NCBI GenBank assembly: GCA_007844125.1
Contig: CM017563.1
Coordinates: 17,938,347-18,002,346, forward strand
Direction: 5' to 3'
Length of the DNA stretch: 64,000 bases
From: Sinonovacula constricta
Taxonomy: Eukaryota > Mollusca > Bivalvia > Cardiida > Solecurtidae
Positions 10,404 through 22,214 of the stretch are shown here, piece after piece (the stretch's first letter is position 1; each line of letters starts with the position of its first letter). The notes below the pieces were generated by a model, which was given only the letters and a program-made list of their open reading frames with translations, made no database searches and had not been told where the DNA came from. The position numbers and the translations under genes were made by a program.

Positions 10404-12626
10404 AGTAAATCCCTAGTAAATAGACGGCTGAATTGCGAAATCATATTACATAATAATCATATCGGTGAATGAAGCACAATGATAGTTTGAATTGTTGTCA
10501 TAGTAAGTAGGTCTAAGACCCTTCCAAGCTCATTTCAGACTAGGACTTTGCAATCTGAGCACAAACTATTGCTCTCTAGAACAATTCAGCGACCTTGTTC
10601 ATTTTACTCCCTTTAGTGCTTCAATAATACCAATAAATCGTCGGTCACGTAAATTTCATTAAACCTTCAAAGACATTCTGCCCTTCCAATTTATATTGCA
10701 GAATAACTGCTATTTACAAATGACGGTGAAATTAATATCACCGCACTTAGAATTCTTAGACATAATTCAAGTGCAGACGCAAGAGACAAACGCTTTAATA
10801 CTTATCAATAAATGTAAAAATAATATTCTTAATTGTATTACTTATTCAATGTATTTAATAGTTGAATTATAAAATGACGTTTTAGATCAATTGGCTTTAT
10901 TACAATGTACATATTAAAATAGTAATACTATATATAGCTGAAAAACAAAATAATCATTTAAAATGTTGTTTACAACGACTATACGAATAGCTAAGCTTTT
11001 TAAAAAAAAAAACGTTTCAAATTAGATTAACAATAGAAGCACATCCGGCAGCAGCCTGCATACAAAATATTTGCGACAAGAGCACGCGTGTATTATTGTA
11101 TGTAAAACAGCATATACTTGCATGTATGTTGACTTCTTAACGTTTTGCTCTTTGATCTGTTACTTAGTATTAATATGTTCGTTATTTTAACAAATATATA
11201 CCCTCGTTTTAAAACACCTAAGTAAAACAATGTTAAGTGGCTTTACTGAGCTGGGAAAATTTACAAAATTTCCAGGGCGGTAAACATGACGTTTGCCCAT
11301 TTATAACATTGTCAACCTTGTGTAAAATTGGTATTTTAAAAGAATTTTCCTTTAAGACTCATTTTTTCATAAACTTTTTCTTTTTAAACTGAAAATATAC
11401 TGATCGATTTGCAAATGCACAGGAAAGTGAAAAAAATGAATCCATATTTATTCATCAAATGTTTAAATCCTTTGTTTCTCAAATATATAACAAAACATTA
11501 TGCAAAAATTTGCCTTTTTAAAAATAATACAGGATTTACTTAAATTCAAATTAGATTGAAATTAAAAATGCTTTTTATCATTACTTTCCGTTAACTTATT
11601 GCTTTACGCAATATCACAAAACTATCATTAAAACGTCATTAAATGTATTATTTCATGCTAAAAATAAAAGTAAATTTTAATTACAAACGGATGAAAATAA
11701 TAAAGGAACTAAAATCACTGTATTTTGCTACGGTGTTTCTGACCTGTTTATTCAACATAAGTAACATATCTCTTTTTTTTCTATGTGTAAACCAAAACAA
11801 GGGTATATTTTTTACTCTTTTCGTCTTTTTTAGTCAGCTTTGTCGAATTATTGAGGATACAATGATAGCCTTTGCGATCATTTATGCAGGAAACTGGAGA
11901 TGATTAATATTTAGGTACCCTAATTATACCGTATTATAAGCAAAGTAATGTTAACTGTGTTAGTATGTATATTAATAGGCCGTATGAATTTTAGCAGAAA
12001 TATTTGTTGACATAAGTTATATTTTAAATGACCATTGGCAAATTATCATTTGATCAGTTTTTAATTAACAATGGAAAATAATGCACTTGATTGCAGTTAA
12101 ACAACTAAACAAGGAACCGGAATAAGCCAGTACATAACTACATAACATATTGTACTACTTTTCCTGAAATGATTCGTAAAATACCCACTGCTAAAAGTAT
12201 GATTCCCCGAAAGGATAACGAACCAGTTTCTCATTATCTAATAACGTTCAAAGGAAGTTTTAATGAAGAACCCATTTAATATTAAGTATGATAATAATCA
12301 ATAAATCAACATATGACTCTAAGGAAACGTTTAGCATTTTAGCATTGCAGCGAGCAATGGTTTTAAATGCCCTACTCATGTCCTGTCATTAATTCATGTC
12401 CTGTTATTGTGATACTCTTTACATGATCAAATAGTGCAAGGAGTGCAATCTCAAAATGATTGTTTTGTCTTGCTTTACTTTAGTTTAAACATATCAATTC
12501 TCGCTTTCTTTTTTGCATTACCTTTACACACACACAAGACACACATACAACTAGAGAATGGAGTTGAACGTAAGTAAGCATGGCCAATAATGTTCATCTC
12601 CTTGATTTATATATAAAAGGACAAAG
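10404..12626. other. AT-rich intergenic sequence, no gene seen
   Basis: The 86-codon frame at 11643-11903 is Phe/Ile/Lys-rich and typical of chance frames in AT-rich DNA. A short (CA)n lies at 12525-12545. Confidence 0.4.
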
Positions 12627-12635
12627 ACAGAGAGA

Positions 12636-12702
<67 letters not shown>

Positions 12703-12711
12703 GGGGGGGGG
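12627..12711 (+). repeat. (AG)n microsatellite followed by a G10 run
   Basis: About 37 AG units, nearly perfect at the right end, run directly into C then ten G. The purine-only strand makes it a candidate triplex or G-quartet former. Any frame across it is Arg/Glu repeat and not a gene. Confidence 0.95.
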
Positions 12712-12984
12712 TCTACTGTGTCTATATGTTACTATCGTGCAATTTTGAACACTATGGGAAATGGTGCAGTTTTAAGTTGCTTTGTTTTATGAGGCAATTA
12801 AGGATCAATGATCAAGTTATACAATTATTGCAGCAAGAAATAAAAACATAATCTCTCATTGAGGGTACAGATTTGGGACCCAGTATAAATCATTTTTGCA
12901 AATGAAGCACAGCTATAGTAGAAAGATAGGCCTTTTACAGAGGCATGTATCGGCATATCAACAAAGCTAGCTGAAGGTTCTCTC

Positions 12985-13180
12985 GGATTGTGCAGAATAA
13001 TTAATGCTTAACTGAAGGGTTTCATCACCTCAATTATCTCTCCATCCGGTGAAGCTTCAAATATAGTGATCAATTGTTGAATATGTCAATTAAGCGAGAC
13101 CTTTTATGGTCTCCTGCTGAACAGGTCATTTGTATAACTGTCTACCAAAAGCAAGAGCCTTATGTGAAATATACACGTTA
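12985..13180 (-). pseudogene. Block D-like copy c (degenerate)
   Basis: Aligned with 755-950 almost without gaps. The minus strand reads T-I-F-E-A-S-P-D-G-E-I-I-E-V-M-K-P-F-S-stop, then A-L-I-I-L-H-N-P. The stop (TAA) sits where copy a has a sense codon, while the TGA of copy a is a sense codon here, so each copy is broken independently. This supports a once-coding unit. Protein not recognised. Confidence 0.45.
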
Positions 13181-13785
13181 TTTGTAATTTGGACTAGTAT
13201 ATAAAACTCTCATAATAAAACAAATAACGGTGTCCTTACCAATTTGAACGTTTTAATCCTGGAGGTAATAGAGGATGCTTATTAACATATAAATGCCGAT
13301 ATTTTAAATCAAAATAGAATTTACTGATCACTGTTCATGATTAAGAATTGCGGTCATACTAAGTTAAAAAAATGATAAATATATAAACAAATCAGTTTAG
13401 AAGGAAAAAACCGATTAAGGGATAGTTGTAAATGTGGACATGGCAACCAACAGAATGTAAAAACATGAAGTAGATTTACTGTCCAAAATCTGGACGAATT
13501 ATCATTCTGTCTGGGACTCATGTGTTTAATGGTCGCCTCAGGATTAAGAAAATTGTGTAAAGTTTACCATTGTATATCTTGTCTTATAAACGTAGCTTCT
13601 TAATTTGGTTGTGGGTCGTTAAGACAATCTTGTCCATGCAGAAATCGTAAGCACCAATTATTGTTCCTAGAAAATACAGAAATTAGTAGCATTACGAAAT
13701 CAAACTATTTTTAACAGATGACAAACATGTTGGATAAACAACTGTAATGTGATGAATGAATTTTTGAACGAAAAAAAACAAACAA
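13181..13785. other. AT-rich intergenic sequence
   Basis: No gene or repeat-family match seen. Confidence 0.35.
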
Positions 13786-14070
13786 GAATATATGACAACG
13801 TCCTATGAGCATTGCAGCATATACCAAAGTTGGAAAAGGCACAGGACAAAGGTATTCACACGCAAGCAAAATGTACATGTAATAACAAATCTTTGATAAA
13901 ACATTTATCAAAAAGGGCAAACCCGACAGTTACCGCATTGGAACGGTCAGTCGGAAGTATGGAGCGATTGGAGTAATTCGGAAAGGCACAGGACAAAGGT
14001 ATTAACATGTAAGTCAAATGTAAAAGTAAGAACAAATCTGTTATGATCATTGAAAAATGCAGCAAACCAA
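13786..14070 (+). mobile_element. Repeat family A, copy 3, with a partial repeat of itself
   Basis: Full 5' part from GAATATATGACAACGTCC through GACAGTTACCGCATTGG and a mutated hairpin. At about 13980 a second run restarts at GGAAAGGCACAGGACAAAGG and continues to TAAGAACAAATCTG. So part of the 5' arm is present twice in direct orientation, by internal duplication or a second insertion. Confidence 0.75.
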
Positions 14071-16774
14071 GATAAAATGTCTGAAAGTAGTGGATAATAA
14101 CAAATAAACAGAAAGGAGTAGACGTGATTTCTACGCCAGGTTGTAACTTATACAAGAGTCATACTTACATAAAGCATAGGTAAAAATAACGACACCTGAC
14201 AAACTACTGAGACTGGTCTTTAAACAACAATCGGAGTCAACATCAGTCAGCAACAAGACCTGGCTGACCGAATTTAAAACTCACACTTTCTGAGTGGTTG
14301 TCTCAATGCGAAAACAGCGTTAAGATTTTTTTTATTTGATAAAAAAAATCAGTTCAAAAGATGATGTACACTAGGATGTAAAATCCGTGGAGTTATTTAA
14401 ATCAAAGGTGTCCAGTTTTGTATTCACTGGGCTGGGTTAGGGTTAGTAGTAATGTTTTTAGAAAAAATCCACAATATGCTTGACTGTAGAATAAACAATT
14501 TGAGTTAAAGATGACAAAGGCAACACTAGATTATGCGCTTATTTTCTAGATAAACAATCTTTCTCGAAAAGATATTCAGTGGACACATTTTGATGTTGAA
14601 GAATGAAATAAATTTTAGGTGGTAGTAACCTGTTCATGATATGTTTGTATTCAAGTACAATAAAAGTAATGTAAACGGTGACTATTTCTTTTGATTGGAT
14701 GAAGTTCACAAGAACTTAAGATAAGTCTTAAATATCATACTGTGTTAAATCATGACAAAAGCTACAACTAAAACTATACAACTTTTGATACATGTTCATT
14801 TACAATCAAATTTTGCTTTAAACCATAAGAAAAAAAATGTTACATCCTTAACTCTCAAACCATCAGCCCATCACGATGGGCATGAATGAAGGGCATATAT
14901 AATATGTACGCTTAGTTAAACAAAGAAATATAATAGATAATAATGACTTGATATTATGTTGTTTATTTAGCATACATTTTAACGATATAATATATAAATT
15001 ATGAATTAGTATTCTGTCTAAAATTATCGTAGATGCCGAATGGCGACTTTAAAAGTTACGCATTTATAATTTTAAGCATATAATCACATATGAGAGACTC
15101 TTAGGAAAATATAAATACATTTTATACGTGTATAAAATTATAAATAACTGTGTTTTTGTCTTTAACATTCATTCCAAAAATGTTTTCAAAAGACCTATGT
15201 ATTGGAGAAATGTCTCTAGCCGGAAGAATACGTGGAGGAAAATGTTATCGAAATATACTTATGACTTCGCGCTTTGAAGGGTTAAATGCCGATGAATATA
15301 TAGAATTGTTTTCCTCTTGTAGGCTTATGACGTCGAGAAAATTGTCGAGCAGAAAATCGCGGTGACAGAAAATCACAAAGTTTTGTTTTAAAAGTAATCT
15401 TGTTTTGTAATTAAAAATAAAATAAGTTCTGGTGGACTGTAATAAAAATAACGCTTGGTATAATGTGTTAAATGCATTAATTACCAGCGATCCCGATTGA
15501 AGATAGTAGAATCAGTCTTCCGTAACTAGATAAGCTGACTGCCCCATAAACTGACATGTTTTTTTTGGTAAACTGACAACCTGTTTTCACAGCTGTGCGT
15601 GTGATGTAACCGGGTCTTGGTGGGTCTGTTAACCAAATGGCCAAAATCGTAGCCTACACCCTTCCCCTCTACCGAGCACAATCACACATCGCCAACGTGC
15701 TTCAGTCGTTTAGTGACACTACGGTCGACTTCAGAAATACGATTTTATTATTTTTTTCTTAAAAACCAAACGTTAATAAGTGCACGAAAATTATTAATTA
15801 TTCGAACACCTTGATCTCTATTCGAATACCGCCATGATATTCGAATATTCGAATATTCGTTAACATCCCTAAAAACGGTGTGTATTATAGGATGTTACAC
15901 GAAAAATATCACAATTCAACATATAATTTCTTTCGAAAAGTATTATTTGGAATGGTATGGTTCGTAAGTAAGCACGTTTTTCTCACTCCAAACCAAGCAA
16001 TTGTACTCCCTTGTGCTTGATGTTTTTTAACAATACAACTATTTTATTTACATGTACATGTTATCTCATGAGCTTCTATTAAATAATAGTTCAGTCAACG
16101 CTATCAGTGAATTCACGGAATTGGATTTTTGACACAACTTCCGAATAGAAACTATATGGGTTATATTTAAACCTGTATTTCCTTGAAGTAAATATTTAAT
16201 TATCCCCAATGTCTTTAAGGAAAACAAAGATATCTGTAGTATCATACATCAAGGCACTGAACCACAGGGTGTGTTCCTTCATCAAAAAGATAACATCGGC
16301 TTAAATGTAGTTGCGGGACGTTATCTGTAAGACGAATTTCTTCCAGATTGTCTTCCATGTCTTGTGAAGCCATTGAAAAGACTTCATAAAGACGCGCTGG
16401 ACATAAATCAATGGCTCTGTTTTTCGCACATAGATATTTAGCTAAGTTGCCGTCATTAGAATCCTCTCAGAATAGTAATTTATCTTTGTCAATGGCATGT
16501 ATTAAACATTGGTGATTCAATTTCCTCTGTTAGTGCACTATTATTACCGATTCTTCTCATTCTTTAGTGTTTTATTTCTAGTTCAAGAAAGATTATAATT
16601 TACGATATATATTAGTTCAATCGAATAGTGGCTGTTATTGTTAAAAATAATAAATATGTTTGACTCTTATGACGCAATTTCTTAGTTTTATATGTACGCC
16701 ATCGTTTAGTATATTTTTGATCTGCTTATCATTGCTAATAGCCCCCAAAATTATTAGGTTATAGCCCTGTAAAC
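14071..16774. other. AT-rich intergenic sequence
   Basis: Contains a 71-codon plus frame at 15150-15365, listed separately. Repeated TATTCGAA occurs near 15820-15860. No match to the A, B, C, D or E blocks found. Confidence 0.35.
15150..15365 (+). CDS. Unassigned 71-codon open frame
   Basis: The reading frame is less AT-biased than its surroundings and its product is balanced in composition: K-D-L-C-I-G-E-M-S-L-A-G-R-I-R-G-G-K near the start and a basic Arg/Ser/Lys end before TGA. No signal peptide, splice sites, upstream promoter or homology that I recognise. It may be chance. Confidence 0.2.
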   Translation: MFLSLTFIPKMFSKDLCIGEMSLAGRIRGGKCYRNILMTSRFEGLNADEYIELFSSCRLMTSRKLSSRKSR

Positions 16775-16905
16775 GGATTTTAAGCGCCATGGTCGATCTT
16801 TTTCCGATTCGCCTTCCAAGGCAGCAACTGTTAGAGTTCTCCTATTTGTGTGTATTGTCTTGGCTCGCTGTAGTATCTGCCCCATATACCCTTATCTTGC
16901 ATGGG
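16775..16905 (-). mobile_element. Repeat family B, degenerate fragment
   Basis: On the plus strand TTTTAAGCGCCATGGTCGAT, then CCTTCCAAGGCAGCAACTGTT and TGTGTGTATTGTCT parallel the minus-strand layout of the other B copies (TTTAAGCACCCCAGTCGG, CGTTCCAAGGCGGTAACTGTT, TGTGTTATGTCTC). One hairpin arm is largely lost, so this is an old copy. Confidence 0.45.
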
Positions 16906-17383
16906 TATAACATTTGCCAATGCTTTTTTGGAATTTCAAAATATTCTGAATGCATGCTATAGTTCAAGATATCTCCAGCCACATAAATGGTAATGTTTAA
17001 GGCCTTGTTTCTGGTATGCGCCAGGTATGTTACTTAGTCTACCTTAAATCTGAAGAATGCATAATGATAAGATAAACACAAAAAAAATGTATTGATAAAT
17101 GTAGTAATGAAGAAAGTACATATAATGTCATACGCAAACAAGCAATGTCACCTTGATGAATTAAGTTTTTGATAGGAATTATGATAAACGTTATTTCTGA
17201 ACTCTAATTACCCAATAACTTTTTCTTCCTAACAACATTTCTTTTCGAGTTTAAAAGGCGTTTATGCCAATGGTTGATAATTCCGTCTAACGCATACTTT
17301 TTTACACAAACTAAATCATCTTTATTTATTATATTGTCTGTATGTGCTAAAATCAGATGAGAGGTTTGTATACTGTATAATGT
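16906..17383. other. AT-rich intergenic sequence
   Basis: I see no gene, RNA or repeat match. Confidence 0.35.
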
Positions 17384-17668
17384 TTAAGGAAATTCCACGA
17401 ACATTTGAAAGTTTAGTAGAACAATAAGGATATGTGTCTTTGTGTCACCTAAAACATTCAATATACACCTATTGCTATTCGCGCGACATAGTTCAATACC
17501 CCAAAGAAGTGCATGTCGATGATGACTGTCATGTGTCGTCCTTGTTGTTTGAGGCAGTAGATAATCGAGGATTCTAATTTCACAATCACTGATCATGTCA
17601 GACCCAGATAGATCATCTATGACGATGCTGATTTGGGAAATGTACATATTTGTTTGATTATATGCCAC
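17384..17668 (-). CDS. Block D-like copy d, open exon-like unit
   Basis: An uninterrupted minus-strand frame of 94 codons. It contains I-S-I-V-I-D-D-L-S-G-S, then S-D-C-E-I-R-I-L-D-Y-L-L-P-Q-T-T-R-T-T, and nearer the end N-V-L-G-D. The first part aligns with copy b at 5.6 kb. The V-L-G-D part aligns at DNA level (GTTTTAGGTGAY) with copy f at 29.6 kb. The frame is therefore preserved across copies at both ends. No TM segment or signal peptide; weakly hydrophilic. No splice sites identified. I do not recognise the domain. Confidence 0.4.
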   Translation of the reverse strand: MAYNQTNMYISQISIVIDDLSGSDMISDCEIRILDYLLPQTTRTTHDSHHRHALLWGIELCRANSNRCILNVLGDTKTHILIVLLNFQMFVEFP

Positions 17669-17764
17669 GAAACAAAAAGAGACCGAACATGAATTTCCAT
17701 TCTCCTTCTTACAATTAAGGAATACTTATGATCAGTATAATTTGGAGCCATTATTTTACATTTT

Positions 17765-17965
17765 ATAAAGATGGAAATTTGCCGACTGACCGTTTCAAGG
17801 CGGTAACTGTTGTGTTGCTTTTCTTTCTTTTTGTGTGTTATGTCTCGTCTCTGTGTTTTTGTCACATTTAAATTTACCCATATTTGACTTTGTCTAGAGG
17901 TAGAATAGATTTAAATATCTGTAGAAGTTTTGATAGGACCTTTTCTCATTTACCTAATCATGAAA
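17765..17965 (-). mobile_element. Repeat family B, copy 2
   Basis: Reverse complement of the B left arm and core: GCCGACTGACCGTTTCAAGG, CGGTAACTGTTG, GTGTGTTATGTCTCGTCTCTGTG, TTGTCACATTTA and GGACCTTTTCTCATTTACC. The part beyond the hairpin is missing at the left edge. Confidence 0.75.
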
Positions 17966-18589
17966 TGTGTTAATCGATGAAATACATATGATTTGTTATT
18001 ACATATCAAATAAGAAGGGTTAAATTGCATATGATTTCTAATGTGTTTGGTATAAGCAAGCTCCCTAACCAAAATACTGTCCTAAAACAATACTGATTAT
18101 CAAATTATGCTTTTCTAAATATCCACAAATACTCTAGAGTTTCGTTGAAGTCCATTAGCTGCGGGTTTTTTTTCTCTTATATTTTTTATCATATAATGAA
18201 TTGCTGCCTAGGTTTGGAGAGATTTCCTCCTTAAAATATGATTTATAGGTCCATGCTGCCCCGACTTCAACGGCAACCATAGCTCTTTTTTCAATAAGAT
18301 GATTCGCCGGTTTCGTGTCGTTATGATAAACCATATGTCACGAATATTCCAAGAGAATCCAGTTCATTGTACGCTATATGTATGTTTGTTAAAATGGTAT
18401 TCGAGAAAAGTACGTATATATATTGAATGCTCATACAGTTGCCATTTTCTATAGGACCGTTTATTAAATGTCTGCTTTCTTCAGAAATGGTTTCTCACAA
18501 CCAGTTGTTGCAAGTGAATCCAATAAACTGTAGGGTATAAGTTTGTCAAAATATTTTTTTTAGGAAATGGAATATACTGCCAATTAAAT
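17966..18589. other. AT-rich intergenic sequence
   Basis: No gene or repeat-family match seen. Confidence 0.35.
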
Positions 18590-18830
18590 TTAGATTACAA
18601 TGCTGCTTAATGCCATGTCGTCATGGTAGGCGAAATACATACTAATAATGATGCTTAACACAATCCGCAAGATGAACTAACCAGTTGTTAACAAGTATAA
18701 CAATACATTTCTTGACATCAATTAATAAAACGATTGATATCAACGGTTGGCCAGTTTGAAGTGATAAGTGGTGATACTGGCGCGACGGTTTACAGCGTTA
18801 GAATTTACAGAGAAAGAAATGGTCAATTAA
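18590..18830 (+). repeat. Block J, copy 1
   Basis: Resembles 26985-27230: the shared pieces are GATTACA(A/C)TG..., ATGACATG-like text with GTCATGGT, AACTAACNAGTTGTTAACAAGT, TAACNATACATTT and ACGGTTTACA. In both places it lies 0.4-1 kb before a C block, so it is a further piece of the tandem unit. A plus-strand 74-codon frame (18734-18958) overlaps it and ends near a GGTAAGG donor-like site. The second copy has a stop in the matching frame, so coding is unproven. Confidence 0.5.
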
Positions 18831-19054
18831 GAAGAAAAAAGTATGTTAAAGTCAGTTCCTTAAAAACAACGAGTATGTTCACTGGTAAGGTCTCGCCTTG
18901 TATGCTTTGTCGACACTTGGACACATGTTTTAAATTCAACGTTAAAGTGATTATCTGAACCGTTGAATGCAATCTGCACATTCCTGAATTTATAGCTCGG
19001 AATTTTTCGGTCATAAATTGAGGTTGGTGGGAAGGAATTAGCAATATAAGGTTT

Positions 19055-19340
19055 CTATTAAATCCGTTACCTACTGGCTGTTGTCATTCCGTTACGTCGT
19101 TCCGTGACTTTAAACGGACGTCCTAAAATTCTATATCCGGAGCAAATTTCGTTTCGTTTTATTGGACAGGATCGCTTGAGACACCGTCCAGAGTTATGAG
19201 AAAGTTGGATGTCGGAGGCACACATGATTGATCCTGCATGACAATGACTATTCGCGGTCACTAATTCATGCCTCGGACAAAATAGTGCGAGTACAATACA
19301 AATAGGTATGTTTACGGTGACAAGACGATTCATTTGTGCT
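19055..19340 (-). pseudogene. Block C, copy 1, with an open minus-strand frame
   Basis: Plus strand matches the C copies at 28.6, 33.8, 39.8 and 46.9 kb through TTCGTTACGTCGTTCCGTGA, AATTCTATATC and CGTCCAGAG. On the minus strand 19067-19333 is open for 88 codons. It starts M-N-R-L-V-T-V-N-I-P-I-C-I-V-L-A-L-F, which resembles a signal peptide, and then has several Cys (S-H-C-H, I-M-C-A, G-R-C-L-K-R-S-C). Other C copies have stops in this frame, and the 28.7 kb copy is partly alignable (R-R-N, Y-R/K-I-L). Either strand could be the coding one; I lean to minus because the D copies are minus. Secreted Cys-rich peptide is a guess. Confidence 0.35.
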
Positions 19341-20544
19341 TCAGATAGATGTTAACATTAAAAGTGTTATGTTTAAACTGGAAGGTAATAATATTGTGTA
19401 ATTCAGATATACATGTAATGCAGATTTATGAATGACCAATGCCGCGTACGAATATCATTGGCTAAGGAAAGGAACAAAACTGGGGATTTAAACTGATGGA
19501 GCATATGCATATAGTGATATGCATATGGTCTTATTGTTAATTGATTGGAGGCCTCTTTTTAAAGTCATGATTATCTGCCCCTTGTTACGCTATTCACTTA
19601 AGGAAGCTGGTGACCAACGCATTTGTTTAGTAAATAGACAATTCGTTCCGCGTTATTGTGCTTTTAATAAACTTTTTGTCGAAGATCTGGTTTATTTGCA
19701 ACGATGATATTAAAAAATGTTAGTAACAAGCTTGTTCTGTTTTTGACTTTTCTGCAAAGGTGTATATCTTTGTTATTACTGATGATGTGTAATACATATG
19801 CATCTACATTTTACAAAAATGTACGGCATGAAAATCAAACATATTGTGTTGAATTGATTTAATTTTCATAACGTTGCGTGTTGTTGTTCTTAAACATTAT
19901 TTTCCTTGAAAATACTTTAGTCTTTTCCTGTATTCTTTGTGGTTAGAAGCTCGCAGGACGAGTTATTGGAAAGGGCAATAATTGCCTCCATCTTTAAAGA
20001 CATATGAGTAAGCGGAACTAGTGTGTATTTTCGAAAATAATCTTCTCATGAAGGGGGCCTGTAACATGATATGTCATTCAGACAGGTGTATATGTATTGA
20101 CGAATCAGGCTATAAGCATTCTCAATTTGTAATCGCAACAAGCTTTTTCTATTGTTTGGACGACAGAATCGCGACAGCGAACTTTGATGCTTCGCATCAA
20201 TTCTTTCTTGTCTATATTATAGAAGAGGTGTTTATTTTCACTAAAGACTTTCAGCCTTCTTTTGCAATGCGTTGTACATTTATTTACAACGGAATAATTT
20301 TGAGGCACATTGTAATCACTTACATGGTCAAATCTACACCGCTCAAACAGCGCTTCCGAGAGCTTTGATTGTATTAAATTCTTGAGGAATTTTTTAAACA
20401 TCAGAATTTGCAGGTTGGCACTTTCTTTTTATATTTATAGTCGAACTTAATGAACGTCAGGTTAGAAATCTTAAACGATAATATCAGTTATGATAACCCA
20501 AAGTCGTATTTCATAGTTCTTTTATTTGAGTTAGCATGAGAAAA
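19341..20544. other. AT-rich intergenic sequence
   Basis: Frames at 20021-20368 (+) and 20105-20401 (-) overlap antiparallel and neither has support. GCATATG/CATATGC repeats near 19500-19530. Otherwise nothing seen. Confidence 0.35.
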
Positions 20545-20850
20545 TTAAAAAGGTCCTATTAGAATTACCACAGATATTTAAATCTGAACTTCTACATGGT
20601 AAATGTAAAAGAGAAAAAATACCGAGATGAGACATAACAGACAAAAAGTAAAAAACAACAACACAACAGCAGTTTCCGCCTTGGAACGGTAAGTCGGCAA
20701 AATAATCGACTGGGTTGCTGAGATCTGGTTTGTGGAGCGCTCCAATTCCGCACTTACTGTGAGTTTTTCTCTCAAAGAGTTCAAGTAAGCATAACCCAGC
20801 AAGGTGAGACAACAAACAACTAGCAACTGCATCGGATGGTATATCTGATC
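20545..20850 (+). mobile_element. Repeat family B, copy 3 (both arms)
   Basis: Left arm AAAAGGTCCTATTAGAATTACCACAGATATT and TAAATGTAAAAG, core CAGTTTCCGCCTTGGAACGG, hairpin, then the B-specific right arm GGTTTGTGGAGCGCTCCAAT, CGCACTTACTG and GCAACTGCATCGG. It lies between C copy 1 and D copy e, together with the A element at 21.1 kb, which lengthens that unit. Confidence 0.8.
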
Positions 20851-21147
20851 AAATTAGATTACATCCATGCATATTAAACTATCAACATATTACACTGTGT
20901 ACAGTATATAAAAAACCTCGGTAACCTAAAAGTTCCAAACTAGAAAGAAGATTAAAGTAAAATAGAACAAGCATTGAAGTATATAAATGAACATTTAATG
21001 AACGTTATAAGATAAAAATGCAATACCGTCATATGTCGGATATGCCAAATTGTGAAATTAAATATAAAGAACACACACACACACACACACACAAACACGA
21101 AGGAAACCATCGACTTTTAGAAAACAACCAAAACCAACAAAAAAAAT
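20851..21147. other. Intergenic sequence with a short (AC)n
   Basis: (AC)n of about 13 units at 21069-21094; nothing else seen. Confidence 0.5.
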
Positions 21148-21715
21148 AATATATGACAAAGTTCTATGAGTATTGCAACATATACCAAACTCCGAAAAGG
21201 CACAGAACAAAGGTATTTCACATGCAAGCCAAGCGAAAAGTAAGAACAAATTTGTGATGAGTCATTTAAGGAAAAGAGCAAACCCGACAGTTACCGCCTT
21301 GGAACGGTCAGTCGGCAATATGGACCGACTGGGGTGCTTAAACCGGTTTTACAGAGCTCTAACCTCGCACTTCCTGATGAGTTTTTCCAAATGCAAGCAA
21401 CGAAAAGAAAAACGATCTATTTGAAAACAAAATGTTCATGCGCTGATATTTTTATACGTTATGACGAAAGAAGTAACGTCATAGAAAAATAATATCCACA
21501 TAGTGTTCAGAAAAGGAATATGGTAGTATTTCGATTTGAAAAACAACACAAAAATGGTTGACCACAAATAAAATTAACTTTCTGAATCATGAACAAACAT
21601 GACCAGAGCCGAATAAATGGTTGTAGCATCATGTTTATGTGAAGATGGAATTGAAGAACCAAACTTCAATATCCATCAAAGGAATACACGTAACAATCCT
21701 TATAGGATGAATTAA
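21148..21715 (+). mobile_element. Repeat family A, copy 4 (near full length)
   Basis: Runs from ATATATGACAAAGTTCTATG through the core with an intact hairpin (CAGTCGG-CAATATGGA-CCGACTG) and the long A-specific 3' arm: ATGACGAAAGAAGTAACGTC, ATCATGAACAAACATGACCAG, GGAATTGAAGAACCAAA. It ends near ATCCTTATAGGAT, a small palindrome. The reverse copy at 28.04 kb covers the same span, giving a unit of about 560 bp. No coding capacity. Confidence 0.85.
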
Positions 21716-21887
21716 ATGACAACATAGATTACATACATAAAATACAGTATTGTGAAGAGATTATAGGTAAGGCAATTAAAATATGTTATAAAAGGATTTA
21801 TTAGAAAATGGCATATATATGTAATAAATTCAAACAAAATCACGAAGTTATGTCTACTGTGCAATCTCACAAAAAAGGGCATGGGGA

Positions 21888-21975
21888 CTACTTATTTAAT
21901 CTCACCTACAGCACGACTGGATGGATGAAGAGACAGAAATACAACAGTGGCTGTCCAATTATGGACACTTAACAT
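21888..21975 (-). repeat. Block G, copy 1 (inverted)
   Basis: Reverse complement matches 25975-26085 and 56985-57080: CATAATTGGACAGNCACTGTTG, TGTCTCTTCATC, CAGTCGTG and AGGTGAG. Opposite in orientation to the other two, so it is dispersed and not part of the same-strand tandem array. Class unknown. Confidence 0.55.
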
Positions 21976-22214
21976 TGTTTAGTTTGTAGATGTTATTGGA
22001 TGATTTTTTTCATTTTAGATTGATTGATTCATATCATTTGATATAACAAAACTAAATGACAAAAACTAATTATTAATTGTTCGGAAAATATTTCCGATTT
22101 GCAGAAAGTTTGCTTCACTACAGACACATTTATGCTAGCATCCGTCTATGAACAATACAATATACGTTAATTAAAGTCATTAACTCAAACCAGAATAGAC
22201 AATTAGCTGTTATC

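Noticed and set aside
11643..11903. 86-codon plus frame
   Set aside because: Composition (Phe, Ile, Leu, Lys) is that of chance translation of AT-rich DNA; no start context or splice sites.
12580..12792. Arg/Glu-repeat open frame
   Set aside because: Translated (AG)n.
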